Positions 22,742-34,200 of a stretch of 64,000 nt of DNA are shown here, piece by piece. Source of the stretch: Chloranthus sessilifolius (lineage: Eukaryota; Streptophyta; Magnoliopsida; Chloranthales; Chloranthaceae). The notes beneath the pieces are model-generated. The model made no database searches and had not been told where the DNA came from. It saw only the letters and a program-made list of their open reading frames with translations. Location: positions 82,622,646 to 82,686,645 of the forward strand of contig CM037585.1 of the NCBI GenBank assembly GCA_021018995.1, in the 5' to 3' direction. A program made the translations under genes and the position numbers. Every line of letters begins with the position of its first letter. Within the stretch, counting starts at the first letter, position 1.

Positions 22742-23945
22742 ATGGCTCCAAGACTCAGAGGCATAGTCAGAGGTAGGACAGTTTCGTTAGAGGACATCCT
22801 TGAAGGTGTCGATATCTCTAGGGGAGCTGCTTTCGTAACATGTTCCAACGCAGTTTCGATTGGAGTTGGAAGAGGTCAGGATGGAAGAATGAAGCAAGTG
22901 TTGGAAAATCTGGCCACCAACATAGCTCAGCAGATCGCATCTATGGCCCAGTAGACTGCTGCCATCGCCTAGCAAGTAGAGCTGATTTCTGCTGGACAGT
23001 AATAACAATCCTTTGGATTTGCCGAATTCTGGAGGATGAGACCTCCAAATTTTTTTGGACAAACCGATTCGATGGAGGCCGAAGGTTGGTTGGATGAGAT
23101 GGAAAAGATCTTTGAAGTACTTCAGTGCATCGATGTTGAGAAGGTTTGTTGGGCAACTTTCAAACTAGACGGATAGGCTGGACCATGGTGGAAGTCTGTG
23201 GCTAGACACAGGGAGTAGGAGTTTTCCAATACTCCTTGGACATGGGCTGAGTCTATTGAAGCGTTCAATGATCAGTACTTTCCCAAGATCGTCAGGCATC
23301 AGATGGAAGTCTAGTTCATCAAGCTGGAGCAGGGGACAATGTCAGTGCGTGAGTATGGAGATGAGTTCACGCGACTTTCGAGGTTTACACCTTAGCATGT
23401 GGCCACCGATATGATGAAGGCCAGAAAATTTCAGCTGGGTCTGAGGCCGAATATATAAGAGAGAGAGTAGCTATGTGGGAGATGGAGACATATGGGGGAG
23501 TGATGTCAAAGGACCTCATTGCTGAAGAGGAAATTCAGAAGCTGTTTTTGAGGAGTCAACAGAATAAGGACAGGGGTATGCAAGGACAGTCTGGTACTTA
23601 TGAGAATAAAAGGGCTAAGTTTTCGAAGCGACCAGTGAATCCTGTTCAACCTACATTTTCTAGACCAACAATTTCTTCTAGACTGACCTCCTATCGGAGG
23701 CCAGCAGTGTCTTCACCTGTATAATCCGTACGGCCAACGAGTTCTACGGCTAGTGGAGCGTCAGTGGTACAAGGATCATCACGTGCTGCATCTTTTGCCC
23801 CAGTCATTTCATGTCTAAGGTGTGCAAAAACCACACAAGACTGAGGATTGTTGGAGGAACACTGGAGCATGCTTTCGGTGTGGTACAATCGGGCACATGG
23901 TTAAGGATTGTCCTCAAGAGGACAAGGGAAGAACTAATTTGACAT
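22742..23945 (+). pseudogene. gag: Tekay gag, disrupted
   Basis: Starts MAPRLRGI after about 165 bp of leader. The capsid core (retrotransposon gag domain) shows FFGQTDSMEAEGWLDEMEK, a WW pair near 23190, WAESIEAFNDQYFP, and LEQGTMSVREYGDEF. A CCHC zinc knuckle, CFRCGTIGHMVKDC, is at 23870-23911 and has all four ligands. It packages element RNA. Stops interrupt the frame at 22952, 22970, 23001 and several later points; the frame shifts around 23460 (the stretch starting at 23473 continues the protein in another frame) and shifts back before the knuckle. Most stops fit C-to-T changes of Gln codons. Confidence 0.88.
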
Positions 23946-24130
23946 CTACTCAGAGGTCGACCCGACCTACTATTCAAGGTTGAGATGTCCTTTTATCTTT
24001 ATTCTGTTATATATTGCTTTGTATTTAATAAATTCTTTTAATAGGTCTTGCATGAATATCACATGCTTAGAAAATTTTAATTAAAATACTTGTATAATTC
24101 TAAGGCACCCTTTTTATGTGTCGTGAGGGT
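23946..24130 (+). other. AT-rich spacer between knuckle and protease
   Basis: About 150 bases of T-rich sequence with no recognisable homology lie where the start of the protease domain is expected. It could be a small insertion, a degraded segment, or an intron-like stretch. Confidence 0.4.
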
Positions 24131-24420
24131 GACGTAAGCAAAACCGAAGCACGAGTGTTGATAGACCCCGGGTCTACCCATTCTTTTGTCACTTCGCTGA
24201 AAAGTTGGGCATCGTTCCAAAGGCCCTTGATTTCATCTTGGCAGTGCCAGTTCCTACGGGTAACTCAGTGAGCACGGATACCGTGTGTCAATTTGTGATC
24301 GTGATGATCGAAGACCACGAGACTGTAGCTGATTTGATTATTTTGAGCATGGAAGGGTTTGACGTGATACAAGGGATAGATTGGTTATTTGCTTACCACG
24401 CGAGCGTGGATTGTCTTTGA
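24131..24420 (+). pseudogene. pol: Tekay protease region
   Basis: The active-site motif VLIDPGSTHSFV lies at 24155-24190 (aspartic protease with DPGS replacing DSG/DTG as usual in chromoviruses). A one-base loss just after it moves the frame, and the remainder continues as FAEKLGIVPKAL in the frame that leads into RT. Ends at a stop codon at 24418 in the linker before RT. The protease would release gag and pol products. Confidence 0.82.
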
Positions 24421-25190
24421 AAAACTATAACCTTCCGCCCTCAGAAGAGAAAATTCTTCCAATTTTGTGGAGTCAAATCCTGCATGACACTATTTATCTC
24501 TGCTATTCAAGCAGACCGTATAATGAACGGGTGTTTGGTTATCTGGCGTACTTACAAGATTATAAGGAGGAATATTGCAAATATTACGATTGCTTGTGAG
24601 TATCCGGATGTTTTCCCTGAAGATCTACCTGGATTAGCACCTAACCGAGAGATTGAATTTGCGATTGAATTAGCATCGGGTACCGAATCTGTATCGAAAG
24701 CTCCATATCGAATGGCACCTGCAGAATTGAATGAGTTGAAGGAGCAGCTTCAAGAACTACTAGATAAGGGTTTTATCTAGCCGAGTGTGTCACCCTGCGG
24801 AGCACCGGTTTTGTTTGTGAAGAAGAAAGATGGCTCAATGAGGCTTTACATTGATTACCGCCAGCTAAATAAGTTGACAATTAAGAACCGTTACCCGCTT
24901 CTGAGAATTGATGATCTGTTTGATCAGTTATAAGGAGCAAGACTCTTCTCGAAGAATGACTTGAGGTCAGGCTACCATCAGTTGAAAGTCAAATATGAAG
25001 ACATTCAGAAGACAACGTTCAAAACTCGATATGGACACTATGAGTTCTTGGTCATACCATTTGGGTTGACAAACGCACCCGCATCATTTATGAACTTGAT
25101 GAACCGAATATTCAAGTTACTTTTGGAAAAGTCTGTAGTAATTTTTGTAGATGACATCCTTATCTATTCAAAGATGTGAGAAGAACATAA
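24421..25190 (+). pseudogene. pol: Tekay reverse transcriptase
   Basis: RT motifs appear in order in one frame: YPDVFPEDLPGLAP linker, [50 protein letters not shown], and the catalytic FVDDILIYS at 25144-25170. Catalytic Asp residues remain. In-frame stops occur at 24778 (Gln codon expected), 24931 (Gln expected, 'DQL*GA') and 25177. The enzyme would copy element RNA to DNA. 'SPCGAP' replaces the usual SPWGAP. Confidence 0.92.
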
Positions 25191-25935
25191 GTAGCACTTG
25201 TGAGTGGCTCTATAAACCCTTAAAGACCATCAGTTATATGTAAAACTTAGCAAGTGTGAGTATTGGCTTGAGCAGGTCAGTTTCCTAGGCCATGTTGTCT
25301 CTGAGACCGGTATTACGGTTGACCCAGCAAAGATTGAGTTAGTGATGAATTGGGAATGGTTGAAAACAATTACAGAGGTTTGTAGTTTCCTCGGTCTGAC
25401 AGGTTATTACAGAAGGTTTATAGAGGGTTTTTCTAAGATATCAGGCCCACTTACACAATTTACGAAGAAGAATATTAAGTTTGATTGGACAGAGCAGTGT
25501 GAGTAGAGTTTTCAGGAACTCAAGAAACGATTGACTACTACACTAGCACTTGCTATACCGTCAGGCAGGGGAGACTTTGCAGTGTACAGTGATGCATCGT
25601 ATGTGAGTTTAGGTTGTGTGCTTAATCAGAATGAGAGAGTCATTGCTTACGGGTCTAGACAGCTAAAAGACTATGAGAAAAATTATTCGACACACGACCT
25701 TGAATTGGCTGCAGTGATCTTTGCCTTGAAGATTTGGAGGCATTACCTTTATGGGAAGACCTTCGATATATTCACCGATCATAAGAGTCTCAAGTATCTT
25801 TTCTCACAGAAAGAGTTGAATATGAGACAATGCCGATGGATGGAGTTCTTGAAAGATTATGATTGTACCATCTAGTACCACCTTGGGAAAGCAAACATAG
25901 TGGCATATGCGTTAAGTCGAAAGTTCTCTGCTTAG
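25191..25935 (+). pseudogene. pol: Tekay RT connection and RNase H
   Basis: Continues the same frame. The connection has a cluster of stops near 25190-25230, then [11 protein letters not shown] and [17 protein letters not shown]. RNase H has [13 protein letters not shown] (Asp), [19 protein letters not shown] (Glu) and [11 protein letters not shown] (Asp), so catalytic residues remain. The linker ends in YALSRK, where VVADALSRK is usual. A stop at 25873 falls at 'CTI*YH' (Gln expected). Confidence 0.92.
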
Positions 25936-27030
25936 TTATCACATTTCACTATAAGAGTGCGATGATGGCATCTATTGGAAGATATGGCTCTAAGTAGCAC
26001 GATATTTGACGTAAAAGGTTCAGGTGCGTTAATGGCTATGCTGGTGATACGTTCTACTCTCTATGAGAACATTCACAGACTTCAGATGACGGATGACGAA
26101 CTTATGGCTATTAGACATGATGTGATTCGGGGAGGTAAAACGGATTTTTCTATCAAAGATGATGACACTTAGTTGTTTAGAGATCGGGTATGCATACCAA
26201 TTAGTACTGAGCTTCGGGACACCATTTTGGAAGAGGCTCATAAGTCTATACATGTTATTCACCCTAGCAGTACCAAGATGTACCAAGGCTTAAAGAAAAG
26301 TTTTTGGTAAAGGGGCTTAAAGAAAGATGTCGCTGAGTATGTCTTGAGATGTCTTGTGTGCCAGCAAGTAAAGGTGGATCACCAAAATCTGACAGAACTG
26401 TTGCAACCACTACCGATACCCGAGTGGAAATGGGAGGCCATTTTTATGGACTTTATTTTGGGGTTGCCAAGGACATTGAGGAAGTACAATGCCATCTGGG
26501 TCATTGTGGATCGATTGACTAAGTCTACACACTTCCTGCCTCATAATACGTTGTATACCACCAACAAGCTTATAGAGTTATACATCAAGGAGATAGTTAG
26601 GTTGCAAGGTATATCGGTCAGTATCGTATCCAACAGAGACCCGATGTACACATCTCAGTTTTGGCAGCGATTTTTGGAAGGGATGGGTTCCAGGCTCGAT
26701 TACAGTATAACATTCCATTCTCAAACTGATGGGCAGACTAAGAGGGTGAATCAGATTATAGAAGATATGTTACGTGCTTGCATGCTAGATTTTCAGGGGT
26801 CATGGGACCAATATTTACCGCTGATTGAGTTTGCCTATAATAACAGTTACCAGGCTAGCATCGGTATGGCACCCTATGAAACTTTGTATGGACGACGGTG
26901 CAGGTCTCTGCTTAATTCGGAAGAAGTGGGTGAGAAACTTATTTTAGGCCCTGAGATCGTGGAGAGTACGATCGAGACAATTCAGATAATTCGTGAGAGA
27001 CTACACATTGCTTAGAGTCGTTAGAAGTGC
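25936..27030 (+). pseudogene. pol: Tekay integrase
   Basis: HHCC zinc site: EEAHKSIHVIH and CLVCQQVK. The catalytic core has WEAIFMDFILGLPRT (first Asp present), SNRDPMYTSQF where the family has SDRD (Asp replaced by Asn), and GQTKRVNQIIEDML where the family has QTER (Glu replaced by Lys). Both changes are G-to-A. The core continues with IEFAYNNSYQASI and a GRRCRS motif. An open run of 223 codons spans 26344-27015. Stops at 26170, 26308 (Trp expected) and 27013. Unable to integrate even without the stops. Confidence 0.9.
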
Positions 27031-27486
27031 TATGCTGATCTTAAAAGGAACCATGTTGAATTTCAGGTGAGAGACAACATATTTATCAAAATCTCGCCTA
27101 CAAAAGGCGTAATATGTTTTGAGAAGCATGGAAAGCTGAGTCCGCGTTATGTTGGACCTTTTTAGGTTTTAGGCCGAGTCGGCGAGGTCACTTACCGTGC
27201 AACCTTGCCACCGCAGCTATCGGGCATGCATAATATATTTCACGTGTCCATATAGCGAAAGTACTTGAAAGACCTGATTCATGTATTAGACTATCAGCCC
27301 ACTGATATCCAGGAAGACTTATCTTTGGTTGAGGAGCCGATACAAATCTTGGATCGCAAAGAACAGACCTTACAGACTAAGAGCTTTCCCTTATTACTTG
27401 TGAAGTGGTGGAACCACTCTTCAGAGGAAGCCACTTGGGAGCGCAAAGTGGAGATTCGCGACCAATTATCACAACTTTTCGAGTGA
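27031..27486 (+). pseudogene. pol: Tekay integrase C-terminus and chromodomain
   Basis: SPRYVGPF and GEVTYRATLPP mark the GPY/F segment. It leads into a chromodomain-like end: VEEPIQILDRKEQTLQ, SFPLLLVKWWNHSSEEATWE and RDQLSQLF. This C-terminal arrangement defines the Tekay/Del clade, whose chromodomain may direct insertion to heterochromatin. Stops precede it at about 27163 and 27253 (Gln likely). Ends with TGA at 27484. The chromodomain has weak aromatic conservation, as is normal for this group. Confidence 0.88.
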
Positions 27487-28108
27487 AGCTATATTGTAAA
27501 CTAGGGATATGTAAATCTAAGTACCTTTAAAATTTTATTTGTTTCTTTACAAACCAAAATCTTCTTTTAAATTATCAACATTAATTGGTTAATAACTTCG
27601 ATGCTCTACATATATCTATTACTATCACGTAATAAAATCTTAGATATCGTTACAATTTTGTTATCAATTAGAACATGTGTATACCAGGTATGTAGTTACA
27701 CTTCTGAACAAGCATTCGATTTTAGCATCTGAAATTTTTGCTCGAGTAATAACCGATTTAGTGTATGTGGTTTAGTGAGAAAAGGGTGAGGTATGTGTGC
27801 GCTAGGTTTGATTCACGGTGGGGTATGTTTCCAGGCATATGACACTCAGGAAGGTATGCATCCATGTACGGATGCAATCCTCTATGGCAGTATGGGATGC
27901 CATAGGTACTACATATAGGTTACTATGAATCTCGACCCTTGAAAAGCATGCCTAGTGAAGCCTATCGCATCGTGACCTAATTTCTTTTAGACTTCAGACT
28001 GTTTCGACTATGCCTTCATAAGAATTGGTCTTAAAATAAGGGCGTATGTAGACTTACTTAAGCTGCTCGTTACATTTTCAACGAAGAAAATTCCTAAGGA
28101 GGGTAGAA
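27487..28108 (+). other. Tekay 3' UTR and PPT
   Basis: About 600 bp without genes between pol and 3' LTR. The PPT aaggagggtagaa is at 28096-28108, directly before tgtaaagacc. Confidence 0.85.
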
Positions 28109-29924
28109 TGTAAAGACCCATATTTTGAATCCGAGTTAGACTAACCCTATATGCGTATTCAGCTCGACGACCGACGTCGTTATTTGTTTTGGATTATTAT
28201 TTAGATGTGATTGTGCGGATAGATTCTGATTTAGAGCACGTTTAAACTCTCGTGTAGAAACCGTGCATCGACCCCGGTGTGCTACTCAAACACCGGACTT
28301 GAAATATTAAAATTAGAAGTTTAACACACTAAGGAGTGTGTGTGTACTTAACACATGTGGGAAACCCATTATAAGAGAAGAAGTCCCTCCCGTTTTACAC
28401 TAGGTTACGTTATTGCTTAAGGAAGAAAGAGACGAGAGCCCAACTGCCTGAAACTCAAGCTGCATTTAGAGTCGATTGATCATCATGAAGCATTGCCATC
28501 GATCATCGTAAGAGATCCGTTCCCAAACCCTCTTCTCTAGAAAACCTTTTTCATTTGAGATCCATTAAACGTAGAACGAACTTGAATCAACATTGGGCTC
28601 ATTTTTTATGTTTGGGGAAGGTTGAGATTATTGAGAACGAATAGGAGTCATCCTTATGAACTCGTGGGATCGATCGCGACGCAAATCGTCGAAGAAATCC
28701 ATCGGTTTCATTTTGAAACTCCGGTTGCGCAACTCGTTTTCAAATCAAGAAATCCTTAGGAAAATGTATGATTTTGATTAAGTTTATTGATTAAAATTAT
28801 TGGATTAGATATGGGTTTTACTTTTAGGATGTGTATGATTCAATTTAGGTGAAAATGAGGCAAAAGATCACAGTTTTACTTGAAATTGTGAAGCTGCGGT
28901 CGTGCAGTTGCTGTAGTTCACTCGCATGAGGATTATCATCACTCACGCGAGGAATCGCGAGGAATCACCAGAGGTTTGACTTTAGAAGTCGTATACTTGA
29001 AAAAGTTAATTATACTATAGTCTCTGTGCTCGCTCGTGCGTGTTGAACTATATTAGTATCTGTATCTGTTTTATGATTCACCTGAACAACCCCTCAAAAT
29101 TCTTGAATAATTTCCTAGCGCAAGTTACCCTCCTGAGTGTAGGGGCTTGTTACATCCTGAAAAAGGGTTCGTGAACGACTATGGTAGGTGGGGATTCCCA
29201 TCGGCTATATTCCTGCTCTCGAGATATAGTTAACTCGGTAGGTATTTTAAGTTGAGGATTAAGTCATAAATTACTGAACTTTGCATATAGAAGTTAGAGA
29301 TACTAAGACGTTGAATATTTGCATCTTCTTGAAATCTGTTTTCACTTATTTAGAACTTGATCTTACATATGATTTTTTGCATTTAAATTCAGTCTTTTAC
29401 CGCATTATCTAGTTCTGACATATTATATTCTGAAATATATTTTGAAACTATGTTGGTTAAAATATAATGTCGTTGATGATATTTTTCTCCTGGGCTTTGT
29501 TAGTTAGCTCACTCGGCTATACGTCATGTGTCCAGTCTTGGCGTGCGATTTAGGGTTCTGAGGCCGATCGATTACGTGCAGGAAGAGCCTGAGGTTCCTC
29601 CCGAGGAGTATTTTCTGGCTTAGAATCTAGTTTATTTATTTGCTTTTGGTAAGAGTTTTGGCCTTGGAGTTGTGGGCCCATTTTGTTGGATATTATGGCT
29701 TTATGCTTGATTTTTGTTTACGGTTATGAACTATGTTTCGGTGATGGTCGGCCATCATCAGTGGTTCTATACATTAATTGCTTCTGCATTTTTCTTAGCT
29801 CTAGTTATTTTTTTGCCCTTTACTCTAATATATGCCTTGTTTTTGTTTGACTTATCGTTTAACCGATAGGTTGGCGAACCGGCCTTTCCTATACCTGAGG
29901 GATTGGAAAAGTCAGGTCGTCACA
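28109..29924 (+). repeat. 3' LTR of Tekay element
   Basis: 1816 bp; starts tgtaaagacc and ends gtcgtcaca. It diverges visibly from the 5' LTR by point changes and lacks 378 bp equal to 21292-21669, cut at ctcgctcgtgcg (29029-29040). Confidence 0.93.
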
Positions 29925-29929
29925 CTAAT

Positions 29930-31246
29930 GCTTATCTTTATCTTTTTAAAGTTCTAAACAACTTAGAAATATGAATAAAAGAATGGTTTCTTAAGCTAAT
30001 TTTACAGAAAATAAATCCTAATCTTCAAAGTTCTGGATTCTGGTCGTCAATCAGTGTCCTTCTGTTCTTAGATATTTATGAAATTAAAAATACCGTTACA
30101 CCATATATCAAGTCTCTTAGCATTGGGCTTTAATAAAAAATTAGAATCCTATCAATACAGATTTAATCTAATCAACAACTTTCTTGAAAGTTGGGTGTCA
30201 ATCAAACACAAGAAAATCGAAGAAGGAAAAGTAAAATCGTTACACTAATCTGCAAATCTCAACCTGAGTCGCCAATTCAAATCAAAATTCGAAGATGTTT
30301 ACAAGGCAGTAAAGTGTAATAAAGTAAATCTAAACTAAAATATATCTTTCACCGCTCATCTGTAATCGTCAATTGCTTCAAAAAAACTATGGAAATCTAC
30401 TCTAATCTATCCTAAATTTGATCGGAAGAAAACCCAACCTCAGTCGTCAATTGATGCTGAGAAATTCATTCAATGATTATTCCTATACTGGGCTCTCTTA
30501 TTTATAGATCATAAGGAGTCGGTTTACAAAATTTCTAATTCTAATAAAAGAAATTACTAAAATAAAAGTATCCTAATATAACTCTAATTCCTAATTTTAT
30601 TCTTCCTTGCTTTCAACAGTTGATGCACTTCTAGATTTCCTCCTTTCTTTTAGCAATAGAATCGTAGAATCTTCCTTCGTCAATCTTCTCAGATCCTTGA
30701 ATTGCCAGACTTTTCATTCAAGAATTCTTCTAAGTATATATATGGCGGTGTAGATCTTCACTTTGGTCAGCAATTGAGAGAAGCTTCTTTCATACAATCG
30801 TAAATCACAATTGTCTTTTCTCTGCTTAATTGTAAATCACGATTTATCTTCTTTCTTCTCTTTCTGAAAATCGTAAATCATGATTTTCTCATTTTCATAG
30901 CCTTCACTCTCCGAACGATTCTTCTTTTACGATTATACTTACTTACGATCAATCGCTTTTCTCTTTTGTATTGCTTCAGCTTCTTGAACGTCTCTTGGAG
31001 AATCGTAAATTATAATTTCTCAAGTTTCGTCTCTTCTTTTGTTACTATGTTCAATTGTCCTTTACGATTTTCTAACTTCAAAGCATACAAAGGATCATCT
31101 TTTACAATTCATCGTCTTTTTATTGCCTTTTGAGTTCATTTTGACGAAGATTAACACTTTGACTCAATTTTACTGTCTTTCCTTAATATCTAAATATCTT
31201 TAACTTGTTAGCAGCAAACTAAAATCGCATATTTTGTGACTAATTA
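29930..31246 (-). repeat. 5' LTR of minus-strand Athila-like element, part 2
   Basis: Continues 20252-20371 after the Tekay insertion. Similar to 14125-15476 throughout, including array (30795-31110) and TATA-like site (30735). Ends gtgactaatta, then TSD ctacg. Confidence 0.9.
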
Positions 31247-34200
31247 CTACGCACCATATAAGATATAAAGAGCTGGAAATAGGTGCACGGGCCTACGAAC
31301 TACCGACGCTACATGGGCCAATCGTGTACCGCGAGCTGGTGAACCTATGGGAGTTGCAGGAAGAGTAGATAGAGATTGGAGAAAAGTGGTCGGAGAAGAA
31401 CCTTTCATGAGAGTGTTAACTGTAACAGATCGAGGTGAGGGAAAGAGGAATTTGTAGAAAAAACACGGTGAGCCGCCATAAACCCTCCCCCAACACCCTA
31501 GCCTTTCATCACATTTAATAAAGGGCTTTGTACCAACAAATGTTTTACTCCTTATTTTATCACCAAAAAATCGTGAACCTCATTTTATCAATATCGAGCA
31601 CCCCAGTGTCCTATGAACAATTCGCCTGCCGTAGAAACCCATGCTGGATGTAGTTTAGGTATAGAGATTTACCCCTCTTATTAAATCCTCACATAAGTGA
31701 CTCAAATTTCAGATTTGCCATTAATATAAAACTCAAGCGCAACGCAGATTTGTCTTCTCTTTAATAAATATATACATACTCTGAAGGGGAAAGGGTTTAG
31801 TCTAAGTATCAAAAGTGAGTCTAAGTACTACGCACCATATAAGATATAAAGAGTTGGAAATAGGTGCACGAGCCTATGCACTATTGGCGCTATACCGGCC
31901 AATCGTGTACCACTAGCTGGTGAACCTATGTGAGTTGCAGGAAAAGGTTTAGTGTATGTGTCAAAAAATGAGTCTGAGTATTGCGCACCATATAAGATAT
32001 AAAGAGTTGGAAATATGTGCACGGACCTACGCACTATCGACGCTACACGGGCCAATCGTGTACCGCAAACAGGTGAACCTATGGGAGTTGTAGGAAGAGT
32101 AGATAGAGATTGGAGAAAAGTAGTCGGAGAAGAACCTTTGATGAGAGTGTTAACTGTAACAGATTGAGGTGCGAGAAAGAGGAATCTGCAGAAAATGCAC
32201 CGTGAGCTGCCTAATACCCTCCCTAAACCCCGACACCCCTGCCTTCCATCACATTTAATAAAGGGCTTCGTACGAAAAAACGCCTTGCGCCTTATTTTAT
32301 CACAAAAAATCGTGAACTTCATTTTATCACTAACGAGCCCCACGACGTCCTATGAGCGGCTCGCCTACAGTAGAAACCCACGCTGGATGGAGGTTAAGTT
32401 TAGAGTTTTACCCCTCTTATTAAATCCTCTCATAAGTGACTTAAATTTTAGATTTGCCATTAATATAAAACTCAAGCGCAACACAGATTTGTCTTCTCTT
32501 TAATAAGTATATACATACTCTGAAGGTGAAAGGGTTTAGTCAAAGTGTCAAAAAATGAGTTTGAGTACTGCGCACCATATAAGATATAAAGAGCTTAAAA
32601 TAGGTGCACGGGCATATGCACTACAGGCGCTACACGGGCCAATCGTGTACTGTAAGCTGGTGAACCTATGGGAGTTGTAGGAAAGGGTTTAGTGTATGTG
32701 TCAAAAAATGAGTCTGAGTACTGAACACCATATAAGATATAAAGAGCTGGAAATAGGTGCAGGGGCCTACGCACTACTGACGCTACATGGGCCAATTGTG
32801 TACCTCACGCTGGTGAACCTATGGGAGTTGCAGGTAGAGTAGATATTGGGGAAAACTGGCCAAAGAAGAACCTTTGAAGAGAGTGTTAACTGTAATAGAT
32901 TAAGGTGCGGGAAAGAGGAATCTGTAGAAAAAATATGGTGAGCCGCCTTAAACCCTCCCTAAACCCCGACACCCCTGCCTTCCATCACATTTAATAAAGG
33001 GCTCAGTATCAAAAAATGCCTTGCGCCTTATTTTATCACCAAAAAATCGTGAACCTCATTTTATCACTATCGAGCGCCCCAGCATCCTATGAACAGCCTG
33101 CCTACCGTAGAAACCCATGCAGTGTGCAAGTTAAGTTTAGAGTTTTACCCTCTTATTAAATCCCCTCATAAGTGGCTTAAATTTCAGATTTGCCATTAAT
33201 ATAAAACTCAAGCGCAACGCAGATTTGTCTTCTTTTTAATAAATATATACATACTCTGAAAGGGAAAGGTTTTAGTATAAGTATCCAAAAATGGGTCTAA
33301 GTACTGCGCACCATATAAGATATAAAGAGTTGGAAATAGGTGCACAGACCTACGCACTACCGATGGTACACAGGCCATTTGTGTATCGCAAGCTGGTGAA
33401 CCTATGGGACTTGCAGGAAAGGGTTTATTGTATTTGACAAAAAATGAGTCGGAGTACTGTGCACCATATAAGATATAAAGAGCTGGAAATAGGTACACGA
33501 GCCTATGCACTACCGACGCTACATGAGCCAATCGTGTTCTGCAGGCTGGTGAACCTATGAGAGTTGCAGGAAGAGTAGATAGAGATTGGAGAAAAGTGGT
33601 AAGAGAAAAACCTTTGATGAGAGTGTTAACTGTAACAAATCGAGGTGCGGGAAAGAGGAATCTGCAGAGAAAACATGGTGAGCCACCTTAAACCCTCCCT
33701 AAAACCCGACACCCCAGCCTTCCATCACATTTAATAAAGGGCTTTCTACGAAAAAACGCCTTGCACCTTATTTTATCACCAAAAAATTGTGTACCTAATT
33801 TTACCACTCTCGAGCGTCCCAACATCCTATGAACGTCCCGCTTGCTGTCGAAACCCACCCAGGGTGCAGGTTAAGTTTAGAGTTTTACCCCTCTTATTGA
33901 ATCCCCTCATAAGTGACTTAAATTGAAAATTTGCCATTAATATAAAACTCAAGCACAACGCAGATTTGTCTTCTCTTTAATAAATATATACATACTCTGA
34001 AGAGGAAAGGGTTTAGTCTAAGTGTCAAAAAATGAGTCTAGTACTGCGCACCATATAAGATATAAAGAGCTGGAAATAGGTGCACGGGCCTACGTACTAC
34101 CGGCGCTACACGGGCCAATCGTGCACCGCAAGCTTGTGAACCTATGGGAGTTGCATGGAAGAGTTTAGTGTGTCAAAAAATGAGTCTGAGTACTACACAC

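Larger units (their letters stand above)
20372..29924 (+). mobile_element. complete but inactive Tekay chromovirus
   Basis: All parts are present: 5' LTR, iMet-type PBS, gag with zinc knuckle, protease, RT, RNase H, integrase, chromodomain, PPT, 3' LTR. The target duplication ctaat is exact (20367-20371 and 29925-29929). Its host is the LTR of the minus-strand Athila-like element. gag has frameshifts and stops; pol from 24205 to 27486 keeps one frame throughout but carries at least 14 stops. So it is intact in structure and dead by point mutation. Confidence 0.95.
14005..31246 (-). mobile_element. Athila-like element, minus strand, with nested Tekay
   Basis: LTRs 14005-15476 and 20252-20371 + 29930-31246 flank an interior of 4775 bp. 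The target duplication ctacg is exact (14000-14004 and 31247-31251) in satellite sequence. PPT is beside the left LTR and PBS beside the right LTR, so it reads right to left. A gag remnant is the only recognised coding sequence; no pol was seen, so it is non-autonomous. Its right LTR was later interrupted by the Tekay element at 20372-29924. Confidence 0.9.

Noticed and set aside
31828-32343. 171-codon minus-strand ORF and similar ORFs in the satellite
   Set aside because: Arises from a 153-bp subunit divisible by three; open on both strands, no known domain. Kept only as an observation.
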